Origin: Flavobacterium sp. K5-23
GTDB taxonomy: Bacteria; Bacteroidota; Bacteroidia; Flavobacteriales; Flavobacteriaceae
Assembly: GCF_023278045.1 (NCBI RefSeq)
Contig: NZ_CP056783.1
Location: 310,001-374,000, forward strand
Reading direction: 5' to 3'
Length of the DNA stretch: 64,000 nt
This document shows, piece by piece, positions 9,538 through 18,369 of the stretch; within the stretch, counting starts at the first letter, position 1; every line of letters starts with the position of its first letter. The position numbers and the translations under genes were made by a program. The notes beneath the pieces were generated by a model. The model did no database searches. It was given only the letters and a program-made list of their open reading frames with translations, and had not been told where the DNA came from.

Positions 9538-11064
9538 ATGCCATTAACTATAATCAATTCGTTCGCATCTTGGGTTTTAAAACAACGAATCCACCAGATA
9601 GAACTTTTCCTGAAATACCCAAATGAGGTTCAGGAAGAATTGCTTATGAATTTAATTCAGTCGTCAAAATACACGATGCTGGGCAAGAGTTATGATTTTG
9701 CTTCCATTAATTCCTACGCTACTTTTGCTGAAAGAGTTCCCGTTACCTGCTACGAAGACATTAACCCGTTGATAGAAAGAACCAGGAATGGAGAACAAAA
9801 TCTGTTTTGGGAAACCCCTATTAAATGGTTTGCTAAATCAAGCGGAACCACTAATGCCAAAAGCAAATTTATTCCCGTTAGCAGCGAAGCATTAGAGGAT
9901 TGTCATTACAAAGGAAGTAAGGATTTATTATGTCTTTATTTAAACAACAATGAAAATTCAGAGCTCTTTTTAGGTAAGAGTTTACGACTTGGCGGAAGTT
10001 CCCAGATATACGAAGACAACAACACTTTTTTTGGTGACTTATCAGCCATATTGATTGAAAATATGCCTGTTTGGGCTGAATTCAGCAGTACACCAAGTAG
10101 TAAAATTTCACTTATGAGCGAATGGGAGACTAAAATTGCTGCCATAATAAATGAAACCAAAAAAGAAAATGTCACCAGTTTTGCTGGAGTTCCTTCTTGG
10201 ATGTTGGTACTAATGAACAAAATGCTGGAGGAAACCGGAAAAGGTAATTTACTCGAAATTTGGCCAAACCTGGAAGTATATTTCCATGGCGGTGTGAATT
10301 TTGAACCCTACCGAGAACAATATAAAAACATCCTTCCAAAAAAAGACTTTAAATATTACGAGATATACAATGCCTCCGAAGGGTTTTTCGCGATTCAAGA
10401 CCTTAACTATTCCAGTGATTTATTGCTAATGTTAGACTATGGTATTTTCTATGAATTTATTCCAATGGATACTTTTGGGACACCCAATCAAAAAACCGTT
10501 CGTTTAGCTGATGTCGAACTTGCAAAAAATTATGCCATCGTCATTACAACCAATTCCGGTTTGTGGCGTTATCTAATAGGTGACACGGTTCGTTTTACAT
10601 CCTTAAACCCGTACCGCATTAGAGTAACAGGAAGAACCAAACACCATATCAATGTTTTTGGTGAAGAATTGATGGTCGAAAACACAGACCAAGCCATCGC
10701 CAAAGCCTGTAGACTAACAAATTCCGAAGTTATAGATTATACCGTTGCACCCATATTTATGATAGACAAGGAAAAAGGGTCTCATGAATGGATGATTGAA
10801 TTTAAAAAGGCACCGGACGATATCGCTGTTTTCCAAAAAGCATTGGACGAAACGTTACAATCCCTAAATTCAGACTACGAAGCCAAACGATACAATAATA
10901 TGACACTTAACACGTTAACTATAAACATAGCTCGTGAAAATTTGTTTTATGATTGGCTAAAAGATCGCGATAAATTAGGCGGACAACATAAAATCCCAAG
11001 GCTATCCAATCAAAGAGATTATCTGGAACAGCTAAAAAACATGCAGGTTAAAATAATTATATAA
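9538..11064 (+). CDS. GH3-family acyl-adenylating protein
   Basis: A 508-residue member of the GH3 (auxin-responsive promoter) branch of adenylate-forming enzymes. In plants these link amino acids to carboxylic acids; the bacterial substrate is unknown. Visible landmarks are KSSGTTNAKSKFIPVS near residues 101-116 (the nucleotide-binding motif of the superfamily), the GVPSWMLVLM segment near 220, YNASEGFFAIQD near 279-290, and WRYLIGDTVRFTS near 342-354. The C-terminal domain starts with RTKHHINVFGEEL. The start is ATG at 9538. The stop directly abuts the ATG of a tiny lipoprotein gene, so the two are probably cotranscribed. Family is secure; the reaction is not known. Confidence 0.87.
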   Translation: MPLTIINSFASWVLKQRIHQIELFLKYPNEVQEELLMNLIQSSKYTMLGKSYDFASINSYATFAERVPVTCYEDINPLIERTRNGEQNLFWETPIKWFAKSSGTTNAKSKFIPVSSEALEDCHYKGSKDLLCLYLNNNENSELFLGKSLRLGGSSQIYEDNNTFFGDLSAILIENMPVWAEFSSTPSSKISLMSEWETKIAAIINETKKENVTSFAGVPSWMLVLMNKMLEETGKGNLLEIWPNLEVYFHGGVNFEPYREQYKNILPKKDFKYYEIYNASEGFFAIQDLNYSSDLLLMLDYGIFYEFIPMDTFGTPNQKTVRLADVELAKNYAIVITTNSGLWRYLIGDTVRFTSLNPYRIRVTGRTKHHINVFGEELMVENTDQAIAKACRLTNSEVIDYTVAPIFMIDKEKGSHEWMIEFKKAPDDIAVFQKALDETLQSLNSDYEAKRYNNMTLNTLTINIARENLFYDWLKDRDKLGGQHKIPRLSNQRDYLEQLKNMQVKIII

Positions 11065-11223
11065 ATGAAAAAAATTCTACCAATTGTCTTTGCACTTTCT
11101 ATACTCACTTCTTGCGGACCAAGACGTTTGTCGTGCGGGCCAAGAGGTATTTGTAAAGCTCCTCACCACCTTAAAAAAATGGAAATCAAGCAGCAAAATA
11201 TAATTTGCTACAACGGAAATTAA
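11065..11223 (+). CDS. 52-residue lipoprotein
   Basis: A very short gene whose ATG follows the GH3 stop codon with no gap. The product starts MKKILPIVFALSILTSC, a clean lipoprotein signal with the lipobox Cys at residue 17. The mature part holds two CGPR tetrapeptides (CGPRRLS and CGPRGIC), two further Cys and a basic stretch. It overlaps the last four bases of the convergent VOC gene. The signal peptide and tight coupling support a real gene despite its length. Function unknown. Confidence 0.65.
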   Translation: MKKILPIVFALSILTSCGPRRLSCGPRGICKAPHHLKKMEIKQQNIICYNGN

Positions 11224-11651
11224 TTTTCTTTTTCGTCAAAATTCACCATCCAGTGGATACCAAACTTATCCACCAACATCCCGAAATAAGCACCCCAAAA
11301 AGTTTTACTCATTGGCATAAAAGGATTCCCTCCTGCTGAGAGACCATTATACATTTTATCCGCTTCTTCCTTTGTGTTCGCATTGACAGAAAGAGAAACA
11401 TTCCCTCCAAACACAACTTCTCCACTTGCCGAATTACTGTCGCTTCCCATTAAAATGGATCCGTTTCCTATTGGTAAAGTGATGTGCATAATCTTGTTGG
11501 CATCTTCTTCAGAAATCGCTGGAGTACCTTCAGAAGGCATATCTTTAAACTTTCCCATATACGGGAATTCCCCACCAAATACCGATTGATAAAATAAAAA
11601 TGCTTCTTCGCAATTGCCGTTAAATATTAAATAAGGATTTATTGTTGCCAT
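11220..11651 (-). CDS. VOC-superfamily (PhnB-like glyoxalase) protein
   Basis: A 143-residue protein of the vicinal-oxygen-chelate fold in the PhnB/3-demethylubiquinone-methyltransferase-like branch. Typical features are INPYLIFNGNCEEAFLFYQSVFGGEF at the start, IMHITLPIGNGSILMGSD near 50-68, and WGAYFGMLVDKFGIHWMVNFDE at the end. Metal ligands in this branch are variable, and no activity can be assigned. It is third of three minus-strand genes (VOC, SRPBCC, VOC-like) spaced by 24-34 bases, likely one operon. Such trios are common in Bacteroidota and may act on small electrophiles, but that is inference. Confidence 0.85.
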   Translation of the reverse strand: MATINPYLIFNGNCEEAFLFYQSVFGGEFPYMGKFKDMPSEGTPAISEEDANKIMHITLPIGNGSILMGSDSNSASGEVVFGGNVSLSVNANTKEEADKMYNGLSAGGNPFMPMSKTFWGAYFGMLVDKFGIHWMVNFDEKEN

Positions 11652-11675
11652 AATTGTGGTTTTTAAATTACTTTT

Positions 11676-12116
11676 TTATTTTTCCTCTGAAAGTTTCTTT
11701 ACCAAATCCAATCCTTTTGGGAATGTGGTTTTGAAATAATCAATATATTCCTCAACCGAGTCCATTTTAGCTTCTAAAACAGTAACACCGTTATTTTCGG
11801 TTAATCGATAGGTTTCCATGGAACCTGACCATTCTTGTACTTTAGAATCAAAAGGCACTTCTACAAAGTTCTTTATTTCACTTATGTGTTTAAATGCGAT
11901 GTATTCATTTGGAATTTTCTTTTCGATAACACCATTCATTCCGTCTCCTTTTGGGGATAAAAAATGAATTTTACTGCCTTCTTTCCAATCACTTACTACA
12001 TAATTTCCTTCGCAAAAAACGGATGTCCATTGTTTGTATGTGTCTTCATTCCATAAAACGTCCCAAACCTTCTCTTTTGGGGCATTTATCTCGATTTTGA
12101 ATTCCAATGTTGTCAT
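11676..12116 (-). CDS. SRPBCC (AHSA1-like) domain protein
   Basis: A 146-residue START/Bet v1-like protein with a hydrophobic ligand cavity. It begins with FKIEINAPKEKVWDVLWNEDTYKQWTSVF, the typical first strand and helix of the family. IEKKIPNEYIAFKH and the C-terminal helix YIDYFKTTFPKGLDLVKKL complete the fold. Its ligand is unknown. It is the middle gene of a three-gene minus-strand set with two VOC proteins. Confidence 0.85.
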   Translation of the reverse strand: MTTLEFKIEINAPKEKVWDVLWNEDTYKQWTSVFCEGNYVVSDWKEGSKIHFLSPKGDGMNGVIEKKIPNEYIAFKHISEIKNFVEVPFDSKVQEWSGSMETYRLTENNGVTVLEAKMDSVEEYIDYFKTTFPKGLDLVKKLSEEK

Positions 12117-12150
12117 CTTGTATCTTTTTTTGGTTCAAATAAAACTATTA

Positions 12151-12558
12151 TTATGGCATTTTAGTAAAATCCATATACAGCATATTCCAGCGATGCCCAT
12201 CTAAATCTGCAAAACCGCAACCGTACATCCAGCCTTCTTTTAACGAAGGTTTTGCAAAAAGCGTTCCTCCAGCATCAATCACTTTTTTAGCAAACGCATC
12301 TACTTCTTCCCTGCTCTGCGCATCAATTGAAATTAGCAGTTCAGAACTGGATTGTGTATTCGTGATTTTATTTTGTACAAATCCCTCAAACATTGATTCT
12401 TCAAAAAGCATTACCACAAAATTAGATTCACCCACTAACATACAACTTGAATGTGTCGTATCATGTTGTTCATTAAAAGAAAAACCAAGTTTAGCGAAAA
12501 AAGCCTTTGATTTCGCCACCTCTTTTACCGGTAAATTCAGCCAGATTTGTTTGGTCAT
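12151..12558 (-). CDS. VOC-superfamily glyoxalase-like protein
   Basis: A 135-residue VOC protein. It begins with IWLNLPVKEVAKSKAFFAKLGF and ends with YGCGFADLDGHRWNMLYMD, both standard glyoxalase/extradiol-dioxygenase-fold landmarks. The C-terminal DGHRW includes one typical metal-ligand region. It is the first gene of the VOC/SRPBCC/VOC set, with 34 bases to the SRPBCC gene. No substrate can be assigned. Confidence 0.85.
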   Translation of the reverse strand: MTKQIWLNLPVKEVAKSKAFFAKLGFSFNEQHDTTHSSCMLVGESNFVVMLFEESMFEGFVQNKITNTQSSSELLISIDAQSREEVDAFAKKVIDAGGTLFAKPSLKEGWMYGCGFADLDGHRWNMLYMDFTKMP

Positions 12559-12778
12559 ATTTTATGAATTTAAATGAAATTCCTTTCGGAAATTTTTTAA
12601 AATACCCAAAAGTGTTTACCAATCTTGCTGCTGTAAAGCTTCGGGAATATCAGTGTTATATTGGATATTAAATTTACAACTTATTTAAAATCAAATCCTC
12701 TTTTATGAAAAATTTAACCCAATAACAAAATGACACCCAGCCTTATACTTATTTGAGAAACATTTGGCTTTAGCCCAT

Positions 12779-12810
12779 AAAAAAACCTACTCGTTTTACG
12801 GAGTAGGTTT
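12779..12810 (-). terminator. Intrinsic terminator of clpX
   Basis: On the minus strand, AAACCTACTC pairs with GAGTAGGTTT and a T-run follows. It lies 24 bases after the clpX stop. The rest of 12559-12778 holds no gene that I can recognise. Confidence 0.88.
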
Positions 12811-12834
12811 GAATTGTATTGTTTATTCTATTAT

Positions 12835-14067
12835 TTAAGAAGCAATTTCTAATCGCTTCAATAAATTTTTATTCAAAGTTTCTTTTGCATAATCAACGTC
12901 AATTTCTAATATTTTATCATCAGAACTTGGTAATTCATACATCGCATCCGTTAAGATTGCTTCACATAAAGAACGCAATCCACGAGCACCTAATTTGTAT
13001 TCTAATGCTTTATCAACAATAAAATCTAATGCTGCATCAGTAATACTGAATTCCACATCATCCATCAAGAACAATTTTTGATACTGTTTGATTAATGCAT
13101 TCTTAGGCTGAGTTAAGATCGCTCTTAATGTTTCTCTGTCTAATGGATCCATATGAGTTAACACTGGCAAACGCCCGATAATCTCTGGAATCAAACCAAA
13201 ATCTTTGATGTCTTTTGGGATAATGTATTGCAATAAATTATCCTTGTCAATGTTATCCACGTTTTTAGAAGTAGAATAACCTACAGCCTGACGGTTCAAT
13301 CGTTTTGAAATAATTCTTTCAACACCATCAAAAGCACCACCGGCGATAAACAAAATATTTTGCGTGTTTACCTCAACAAATTTTTGGTCTGGATGTTTAC
13401 GTCCTCCTTTAGGTGGTACGTTTACAACAGTTCCTTCCAGTAATTTCAATAAAGCTTGCTGTACCCCTTCTCCTGAAACATCACGTGTTATTGATGGATT
13501 ATCGCTCTTACGGGCAATCTTGTCAATTTCATCGATGAATACAATTCCGCGTTCCGCTTTGGCCACATCATAATCAGCAGCTTGAAGTAAACGAGTCAAA
13601 ATACTTTCGACATCTTCACCCACATAACCTGCTTCAGTTAGTACCGTAGCATCCACAATAGCCAAAGGAACGTCAAGCATTTTTGCAATTGTTTTTGCAA
13701 CTAATGTTTTACCAGTTCCGGTTTGTCCTACCATGATGATATTACTTTTTTCAATCTCTACTTCATCGTCCAGTTGCTGTTGCATTAAACGTTTGTAGTG
13801 ATTGTAAACGGCAACTGCCATTACTTTTTTAGTTTGGTCTTGCCCAATAACGTATTGGTCTAAGAACGCTCTAATCTCTTTTGGTTTCTTTAAAACAAGA
13901 TCACCAACTAATTTAGAACTTCCACCTGATTTTATTTCTTCAAGTACAATTCCATGCGCTTGCTCAATACATTTATCACAGATATGCGCATCAATTCCCG
14001 CAATTAATAATTGGGTTTCTGGCTTCTTCCTTCCACAAAATGAGCATTCTAATTTTTCTTTCGCCAT
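12835..14067 (-). CDS. clpX: ClpX, ATP-binding subunit of ClpXP protease
   Basis: The AAA+ unfoldase that recognises and threads substrates into ClpP. The 410 residues match the family length. The N-terminal zinc-binding domain has C8, C11, C30 and C33. Walker A GQTGTGKT is at about 114-121, Walker B VFIDEID near 176-182, and the sensor-2 region GARGLR near 368-373. The IGF-type ClpP-docking loop is not obvious from quick reading. It lies downstream of clpP and tig on the same strand, the usual tig-clpP-clpX order, but 167 bp of repeat-rich spacer separates it from clpP, so it may have its own promoter. Confidence 0.97.
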   Translation of the reverse strand: MAKEKLECSFCGRKKPETQLLIAGIDAHICDKCIEQAHGIVLEEIKSGGSSKLVGDLVLKKPKEIRAFLDQYVIGQDQTKKVMAVAVYNHYKRLMQQQLDDEVEIEKSNIIMVGQTGTGKTLVAKTIAKMLDVPLAIVDATVLTEAGYVGEDVESILTRLLQAADYDVAKAERGIVFIDEIDKIARKSDNPSITRDVSGEGVQQALLKLLEGTVVNVPPKGGRKHPDQKFVEVNTQNILFIAGGAFDGVERIISKRLNRQAVGYSTSKNVDNIDKDNLLQYIIPKDIKDFGLIPEIIGRLPVLTHMDPLDRETLRAILTQPKNALIKQYQKLFLMDDVEFSITDAALDFIVDKALEYKLGARGLRSLCEAILTDAMYELPSSDDKILEIDVDYAKETLNKNLLKRLEIAS

Positions 14068-14234
14068 CTTTTTTTAGTTACAAAGGTTCAAAGTTACATA
14101 GGTTCAAAGGTCGATATATAGAACTCAGAAAATAGTAACCTGAAACTTTTTATTTTAATCACTTTAATAAACCTCAAAACACAAAGGAAATAACTTTGAA
14201 ACTTAGCTCCTTTGTCGCTTTGAAACTTAAAAAA
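14068..14234. repeat. Repetitive clpP-clpX spacer
   Basis: The spacer contains several copies of short words such as GGTTCAAAG and CTTTGAAAC in direct and inverted order (14088-14120 and 14190-14229). I take it as degenerate intergenic repeat sequence. No gene is seen. Confidence 0.4.
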
Positions 14235-14909
14235 TTAACTTTTTCTCAACACTTCATCAATCATTCCGTATTCTTTTGCTTCATCAGCAATCATCCAATA
14301 GTCACGTTCACTATCAGCATAAACTTTTTCGAAAGGTTTTCCTGAATGCTGCGAAATGATTTTATACAATTCGTCTTTCAGTTTCAACATTTCTCTCAAG
14401 TTGATTTCCATATCAGATGCTACTCCTTGAGCTCCTCCTGATGGTTGGTGAATCATTACTCTTGAATGTGGCAATGCTGAACGTTTTCCTTCGGCTCCTG
14501 CACATAATAATACCGCTCCCATAGAAGCAGCCATACCTGTACATATTGTAGCTACATCTGGCTTGATGTATTGCATCGTGTCATAAATTCCTAAACCTGC
14601 ATAAACACTTCCTCCAGGAGAGTTCAAATAAATTTGAATGTCTTTAGAAGCATCTGCACTTTCTAAGAATAACAACTGTGCTTGAACGATATTAGCAATT
14701 TGGTCATCAATTCCTGTACCTAGAAAAATAATCCTGTCCATCATCAGTCTCGAAAAAACGTCTAATTGAGAGATGTTCAATTGGCGCTCTTCAATGATAT
14801 AAGGAGTCATATTTGTAGGGTTCATAGCGGCTACGATTTTATCGTAATACATCGCATTTACTCCTTGGTGCTTTGTAGCAAATTTTTTGAATTCTTTACC
14901 GTAGTTCAT
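14235..14909 (-). CDS. clpP: ClpP, ATP-dependent Clp protease proteolytic subunit
   Basis: The self-compartmentalising serine protease that partners ClpX. The catalytic triad is complete: Ser129 in GMAASMGA, His154 in VMIHQP and Asp203 in DSERDYW. The oxyanion strand NSPGGSV is near 96-102. At 224 residues it carries a longer N-terminal leader than E. coli ClpP, starting MNYGKEFKKFATKHQG, as in other Flavobacteria that I recall. It lies between tig and clpX on the same strand. The start ATG at 14909 has no good alternative nearby apart from Met20. Confidence 0.97.
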   Translation of the reverse strand: MNYGKEFKKFATKHQGVNAMYYDKIVAAMNPTNMTPYIIEERQLNISQLDVFSRLMMDRIIFLGTGIDDQIANIVQAQLLFLESADASKDIQIYLNSPGGSVYAGLGIYDTMQYIKPDVATICTGMAASMGAVLLCAGAEGKRSALPHSRVMIHQPSGGAQGVASDMEINLREMLKLKDELYKIISQHSGKPFEKVYADSERDYWMIADEAKEYGMIDEVLRKS

Positions 14910-14918
14910 TCTTTTTTA

Positions 14919-14977
14919 GTTTAAGGTTTAAAGTTTAAAGTTTAAGGGCGTTCCACTTGGAACTTTAAACCTTAAAC
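14919..14977. repeat. 17-bp inverted repeat in the tig-clpP spacer
   Basis: GTTTAAGGTTTAAAGTT at 14919-14935 is exactly reverse-complementary to 14961-14977, around a 25-base spacer that itself begins with another TTTAAAG-like copy. It sits right before the clpP ATG on the minus strand. It looks like an expanded TTTAAAG tract turned into a hairpin. Role unknown. Confidence 0.7.
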
Positions 14978-14990
14978 ATTTAAAAATAAA

Positions 14991-15018
14991 GAGCGTCAGA
15001 AAAAAATTTCTGACGCTC
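14991..15018 (-). terminator. Probable terminator of tig
   Basis: GAGCGTCAGAAA pairs with TTTCTGACGCTC. On the minus strand the hairpin is followed by TTTATTTTT. It lies 112 bases after the tig stop. Confidence 0.7.
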
Positions 15019-15130
15019 AAATATAACTATTTTTTATTGTTTACCATCTGTAATGAAATCATAAAATTTTAATAATCTCTTGCTCTTTGAGGGCTTTTGA
15101 CTTTCGACTTTACAACATCACAAACTAAAT

Positions 15131-16456
15131 TTATTCTCCGTAAGACGCAGCGATAAATTGATCGTAAGTAACTTCTTTAGTTGTTGGCATTGCTTTTTCT
15201 TTAAACAATTCCAATAATTTCTCTGCTACAACTTGGTCAGAAAGTCTTTTCACTTCGTCTTGGTTAGACAAAACTCTTGCAACAATTCCTTGAACTTCAG
15301 CGTCCGTAGGATTTGCTTGTCCAAATTGTGCCATTTGTTGACGGATGTTTTTTGTAGTGAAAGTTTTCAAGTCTTCAAAAGTGATTTTGATGTCTGATTG
15401 AGCCATAGCTCTACCTTCGATCAATTGAAAACGCAATCCTTTTTCAGAACGTGCATATTCAACTTCAGCCTCTTCAGGAGATAATTTTTTCTCACCTACA
15501 GTTTGCAACCATTTTTTAAGGAATGCTGAAGGCAAATCGAATTTTGTGTTTTCGATTAAAAATTCAGTAACATCACCTAATAATTTTTGGTCTGCTTGAG
15601 TTGCAAATTGCGCCTCAGCATCTTCTTTGATTTTTGCTTTCAACTCCTCAAGTGAAGCTACAGTTCCAGCTCCAAACAATTTGTCAAACAATTCTTGATT
15701 CAATTCAGCCAGTTCAGCCGTGTTGATCGCTTCGATAGTGAAGCTTACATCAGCATCAAGACCGTGAACATCATCATGATTTACTTTCATAACGTCCATC
15801 AATTGGTGATCGTCTTCAAATAAACCTTTAGTATTTACAGTAACAACGTCACCTACTTTTTTACCTATGAATAAATCAAAAGTAGCTTTGTCTTTAAAAA
15901 GATCAGCAGCAACAGTAGTTGCGTTATTAATTCCTTTTTCTTCGTTTGTGAACGTTCCGGTAACATCTGAGTCAGCAGCAACAACCTCTTGAGGAATTGC
16001 AGTACCAAATTGTTTTTGGATACGTGTTACTTGACCTTCGATTAATTTATCATCAGCAGTAACTACATATTTTACGATATCGTTTTTAGCGTCTAAGTCT
16101 AATTCGAAGTTAGGAACCAATCCAATTTCATATTCAAAAACCAATTCTTCAGCATCCCAAGAAAAATCTTCGTTAACTTTAGGAAGTGGAGTCCCAAGAA
16201 GGTTTAATCTTTCTGATTGAACAAAACGCTCTAAAGCCAAGTCAACCACTTTTTTAACTTCTTCTTCTTTTATTGCTTTACCGTATTGTTTTTCAACAAG
16301 ATCTTTAGGCACAGCCCCTTTTCTAAATCCTTTAACAGTTGCCAAAGGCATTTTTTCGTTTATTCTTTTTGCCACTTGACCTTTGTAATCCATGTGAACA
16401 ACTGTCATTACAATCGTTTCATTTACAGCGTCTATTGCTACTCTTTTGATATCCAT
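15131..16456 (-). CDS. tig: Trigger factor
   Basis: The ribosome-associated chaperone for nascent chains. The 441 residues match the family. The N-terminal ribosome-binding domain is recognised by KMPLATVKGFRKGAVPKDLVEKQYG near residues 36-60, which includes the G-F-R-x-G signature. The central PPIase-like domain (about 150-240) is divergent and may lack activity. The C-terminal helical arms follow, with a typical EEAEVEYARSEKGLRFQLI segment. It heads the tig-clpP-clpX gene order. The start is ATG 16456. Confidence 0.95.
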   Translation of the reverse strand: MDIKRVAIDAVNETIVMTVVHMDYKGQVAKRINEKMPLATVKGFRKGAVPKDLVEKQYGKAIKEEEVKKVVDLALERFVQSERLNLLGTPLPKVNEDFSWDAEELVFEYEIGLVPNFELDLDAKNDIVKYVVTADDKLIEGQVTRIQKQFGTAIPQEVVAADSDVTGTFTNEEKGINNATTVAADLFKDKATFDLFIGKKVGDVVTVNTKGLFEDDHQLMDVMKVNHDDVHGLDADVSFTIEAINTAELAELNQELFDKLFGAGTVASLEELKAKIKEDAEAQFATQADQKLLGDVTEFLIENTKFDLPSAFLKKWLQTVGEKKLSPEEAEVEYARSEKGLRFQLIEGRAMAQSDIKITFEDLKTFTTKNIRQQMAQFGQANPTDAEVQGIVARVLSNQDEVKRLSDQVVAEKLLELFKEKAMPTTKEVTYDQFIAASYGE

Positions 16457-16600
16457 CTTCTTCTTTAATTTACATGATAAAATTCGCCTGCAAAATTATA
16501 AAATTTTTCCAAGCCAACCAAGCTTTTTACCCCCGAACCTTCAGTATTGATTTTCAGCCGATTCTATTGCCCGAAATCTCCTCCATTTGATTTTATTTTG

Positions 16601-16695
16601 GGCGTGACCACAAGGGTCAGACTGTTCGTTCCCGCTTTTATTATTTTACCCTGTGGGATAAAACAATAAAGAGCTCCACTTCCATCCCTCACGCA
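16601..16695. repeat. Dispersed repeat, copy A (GGGCGTGACCAC ... CCCTCACGC)
   Basis: Begins with GGGCGTGACCAC and ends with ATCCCTCACGC. Read on the minus strand it starts GCGTGAGGGAT and ends GTGGTCACGCCC, as does the element at 48481-48596, with a related AT-rich middle. It lies in the 16457-16862 stretch, between tig and the unknown two-gene insert. No gene is seen in the rest of that stretch. Confidence 0.7.
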
Positions 16696-16749
16696 GTTCG
16701 AAGTAGTCAACAATAAATGTGCTTTTTATAATTTATAAGATAATTATTA

Positions 16750-16757
16750 TATATTTG
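16750..16757 (+). promoter_or_regulatory. -7 box upstream of the unknown two-gene unit
   Basis: TATATTTG fits TAnnTTTG. The expected transcript would start near 16764 and give a leader of about 100 bases before the chosen ATG at 16863. The leader begins with a small hairpin, ATGAC/GTCAT. Confidence 0.45.
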
Positions 16758-16862
16758 AACAATGAATAAAGCATGACGGTTGTCATACCTATCTACCCAG
16801 AATCGGGTGGCTGTATATGGTTTTATCATACATACTTATGTGCTAAACTCAAAAAAACTTAT

Positions 16863-17840
16863 ATGACAATTAAAACCTTAATAAAATTCCATCTATTTGA
16901 CTTAATATTTACGCCATATAATGGAACAGCTAAATCATCAAAATCAATACTAGTTGAATGTCTTCAAAGAATTAACGATGAGAGAACTCAAAACGGACAA
17001 GCAATTGTCTTAGATAGGCATGAAGATAGAAAAGATGAGTTACCAAGAAATTTATTTGTAGCATCAGCAGCGTATAGTCTCACTGAAAAAATATATAAAT
17101 GTAGGATTGCCCTCATTAGAGCAGGAAAAATACCAACTCTTGTCAACAAATCAAACTATTCTATAGCTGAATTCAATAAATTAGATTCACATGACATCGC
17201 TGAAGTAACTAATTTTTATATTGACGTAAATGGAAAAGTTCCCGTTGTCTGTTGTGAATTTAATTCTAACGGACCTAGAATTAATGATATCGAATACTAT
17301 TTTAGACAAATATCTTCACATAAGATGCTACGTATATCGAAATCTTGTAAAGCGTCAATACATATGAAGATGCCTATAAATGATGTCTTGAATTCTATAA
17401 CCGATGTGCTAAAATTTGAAATTAAAGCTAAGCCGAGCAGACTTAATTATCTTACAAGTGTAGTCCAAGGATCATTTATAGGTAATATGAATTTGCTGGC
17501 CAATACAATTGAACCTAGATCTATAAAAATAGACGCTTTTTTTAGAGATCGTGGAAAAAACTCAAAAGAAGTTAGTAAAAAAAACCTTAAGGCTTTAACA
17601 TTCGTTAAAAAGGTTCTTTCGGCAATTCAAAAAGACAACAAAATTGCAGAAGAAATTGACGATTTCATGCTGGAATTTGAAAGAGAAGACGGTACAGAAG
17701 ATATTTTTAATCTATTAAAAGGAAAAATAGAAATAGAAGCCGAATGTTCATTAAAAACATCTGGGAACCTTGACACTAAAGAACTATTTGAAAAAGTTTC
17801 ATTGCAATTTAATGATTATTTAGAAGAATATAATGGCTAA
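16863..17840 (+). CDS. Unrecognised soluble protein, first gene of two-gene insert
   Basis: I do not recognise this 325-residue protein. It has no signal peptide or membrane segment. It appears mixed alpha/beta: an N-terminal region with HEDRKDELPRN near 49-59, strand-like LIRAGKIPTLV, then FYIDVNGKVPVVCCEFNSNG and INDIEYYFRQISSHKML, and a C-terminal part with SIKIDAFFRDRGKN and an acidic helical tail. I prefer ATG 16863 over ATG 16773, because the extra 30 residues are Cys/Trp/Tyr-rich and unlike the rest. Its last eight bases overlap the start of a four-helix membrane protein gene, so the two are probably translationally coupled. The size pairing suggests a soluble sensor with a membrane effector, as in some phage-defence modules, but no family was identified. 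Confidence 0.6.
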   Translation: MTIKTLIKFHLFDLIFTPYNGTAKSSKSILVECLQRINDERTQNGQAIVLDRHEDRKDELPRNLFVASAAYSLTEKIYKCRIALIRAGKIPTLVNKSNYSIAEFNKLDSHDIAEVTNFYIDVNGKVPVVCCEFNSNGPRINDIEYYFRQISSHKMLRISKSCKASIHMKMPINDVLNSITDVLKFEIKAKPSRLNYLTSVVQGSFIGNMNLLANTIEPRSIKIDAFFRDRGKNSKEVSKKNLKALTFVKKVLSAIQKDNKIAEEIDDFMLEFEREDGTEDIFNLLKGKIEIEAECSLKTSGNLDTKELFEKVSLQFNDYLEEYNG

Positions 17841-18330
17841 GATTTTAGACAAATACTATGATAAACCTATACTATATGATTATAGTTTATCTATTTTAAT
17901 AATATTATCTCTTTATATATTGAATGAGCGTAAATTAATAAAATTACCTTGTGGTGAATTTAATTTTGATTTTGCATCTGACATAGGTGCTATTGGCCTA
18001 ACAATTTCTGGTTTCATTCTAACTTTAATTACAATTTTAATTTCTTTCAAAAGTACTCAAATACTATCTAATGAAGAATTGAAAAATGATTCAAACCCTT
18101 TTAAAATTTTCTTAGCAAGCAACCTCTACAAAAGAGCTATCGAGATTTTACAAAAAGGTGTTATTTCATTAATTATAATATCTTTTCTTATTTATTTTTC
18201 AAAATTAATTTTACCTAAAGAAGAATCTCCCTATATGTTCTTCTTAAACATAACAGGACTTATAATTATATTAACTACTTTTTTAAGATGCTATTATGTG
18301 TTAGGTTTAATTTTAAAAATGCAGAAATAA
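17833..18330 (+). CDS. Unrecognised four-helix membrane protein, second gene of two-gene insert
   Basis: A 165-residue integral membrane protein of unknown family. Four hydrophobic segments are visible: about residues 17-33 (YSLSILIILSLYIL), 50-70 (GAIGLTISGFILTLITILIS), 108-126 (GVISLIIISFLIYFSKLIL) and 135-160 (FFLNITGLIIILTTF). A charged loop between the second and third helices (about 72-105) probably faces the cytoplasm. The ATG overlaps the preceding stop by eight bases. Base composition is more AT-rich than that of neighbouring housekeeping genes. No lipoprotein or signal peptide is present. The role is presumably linked to the first gene; nothing more can be shown. Confidence 0.6.
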   Translation: MAKILDKYYDKPILYDYSLSILIILSLYILNERKLIKLPCGEFNFDFASDIGAIGLTISGFILTLITILISFKSTQILSNEELKNDSNPFKIFLASNLYKRAIEILQKGVISLIIISFLIYFSKLILPKEESPYMFFLNITGLIIILTTFLRCYYVLGLILKMQK

Positions 18331-18369
18331 GTTGATCCCGTGCTGGCTAGAGCGTAATGTCCCTCCCAG

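Noticed and set aside
16863..18330. Kiwa-like defence system
   Set aside because: The sizes and the four-helix partner resemble KwaA/KwaB, but gene order is reversed and I see no DUF4868 pattern in the soluble protein.
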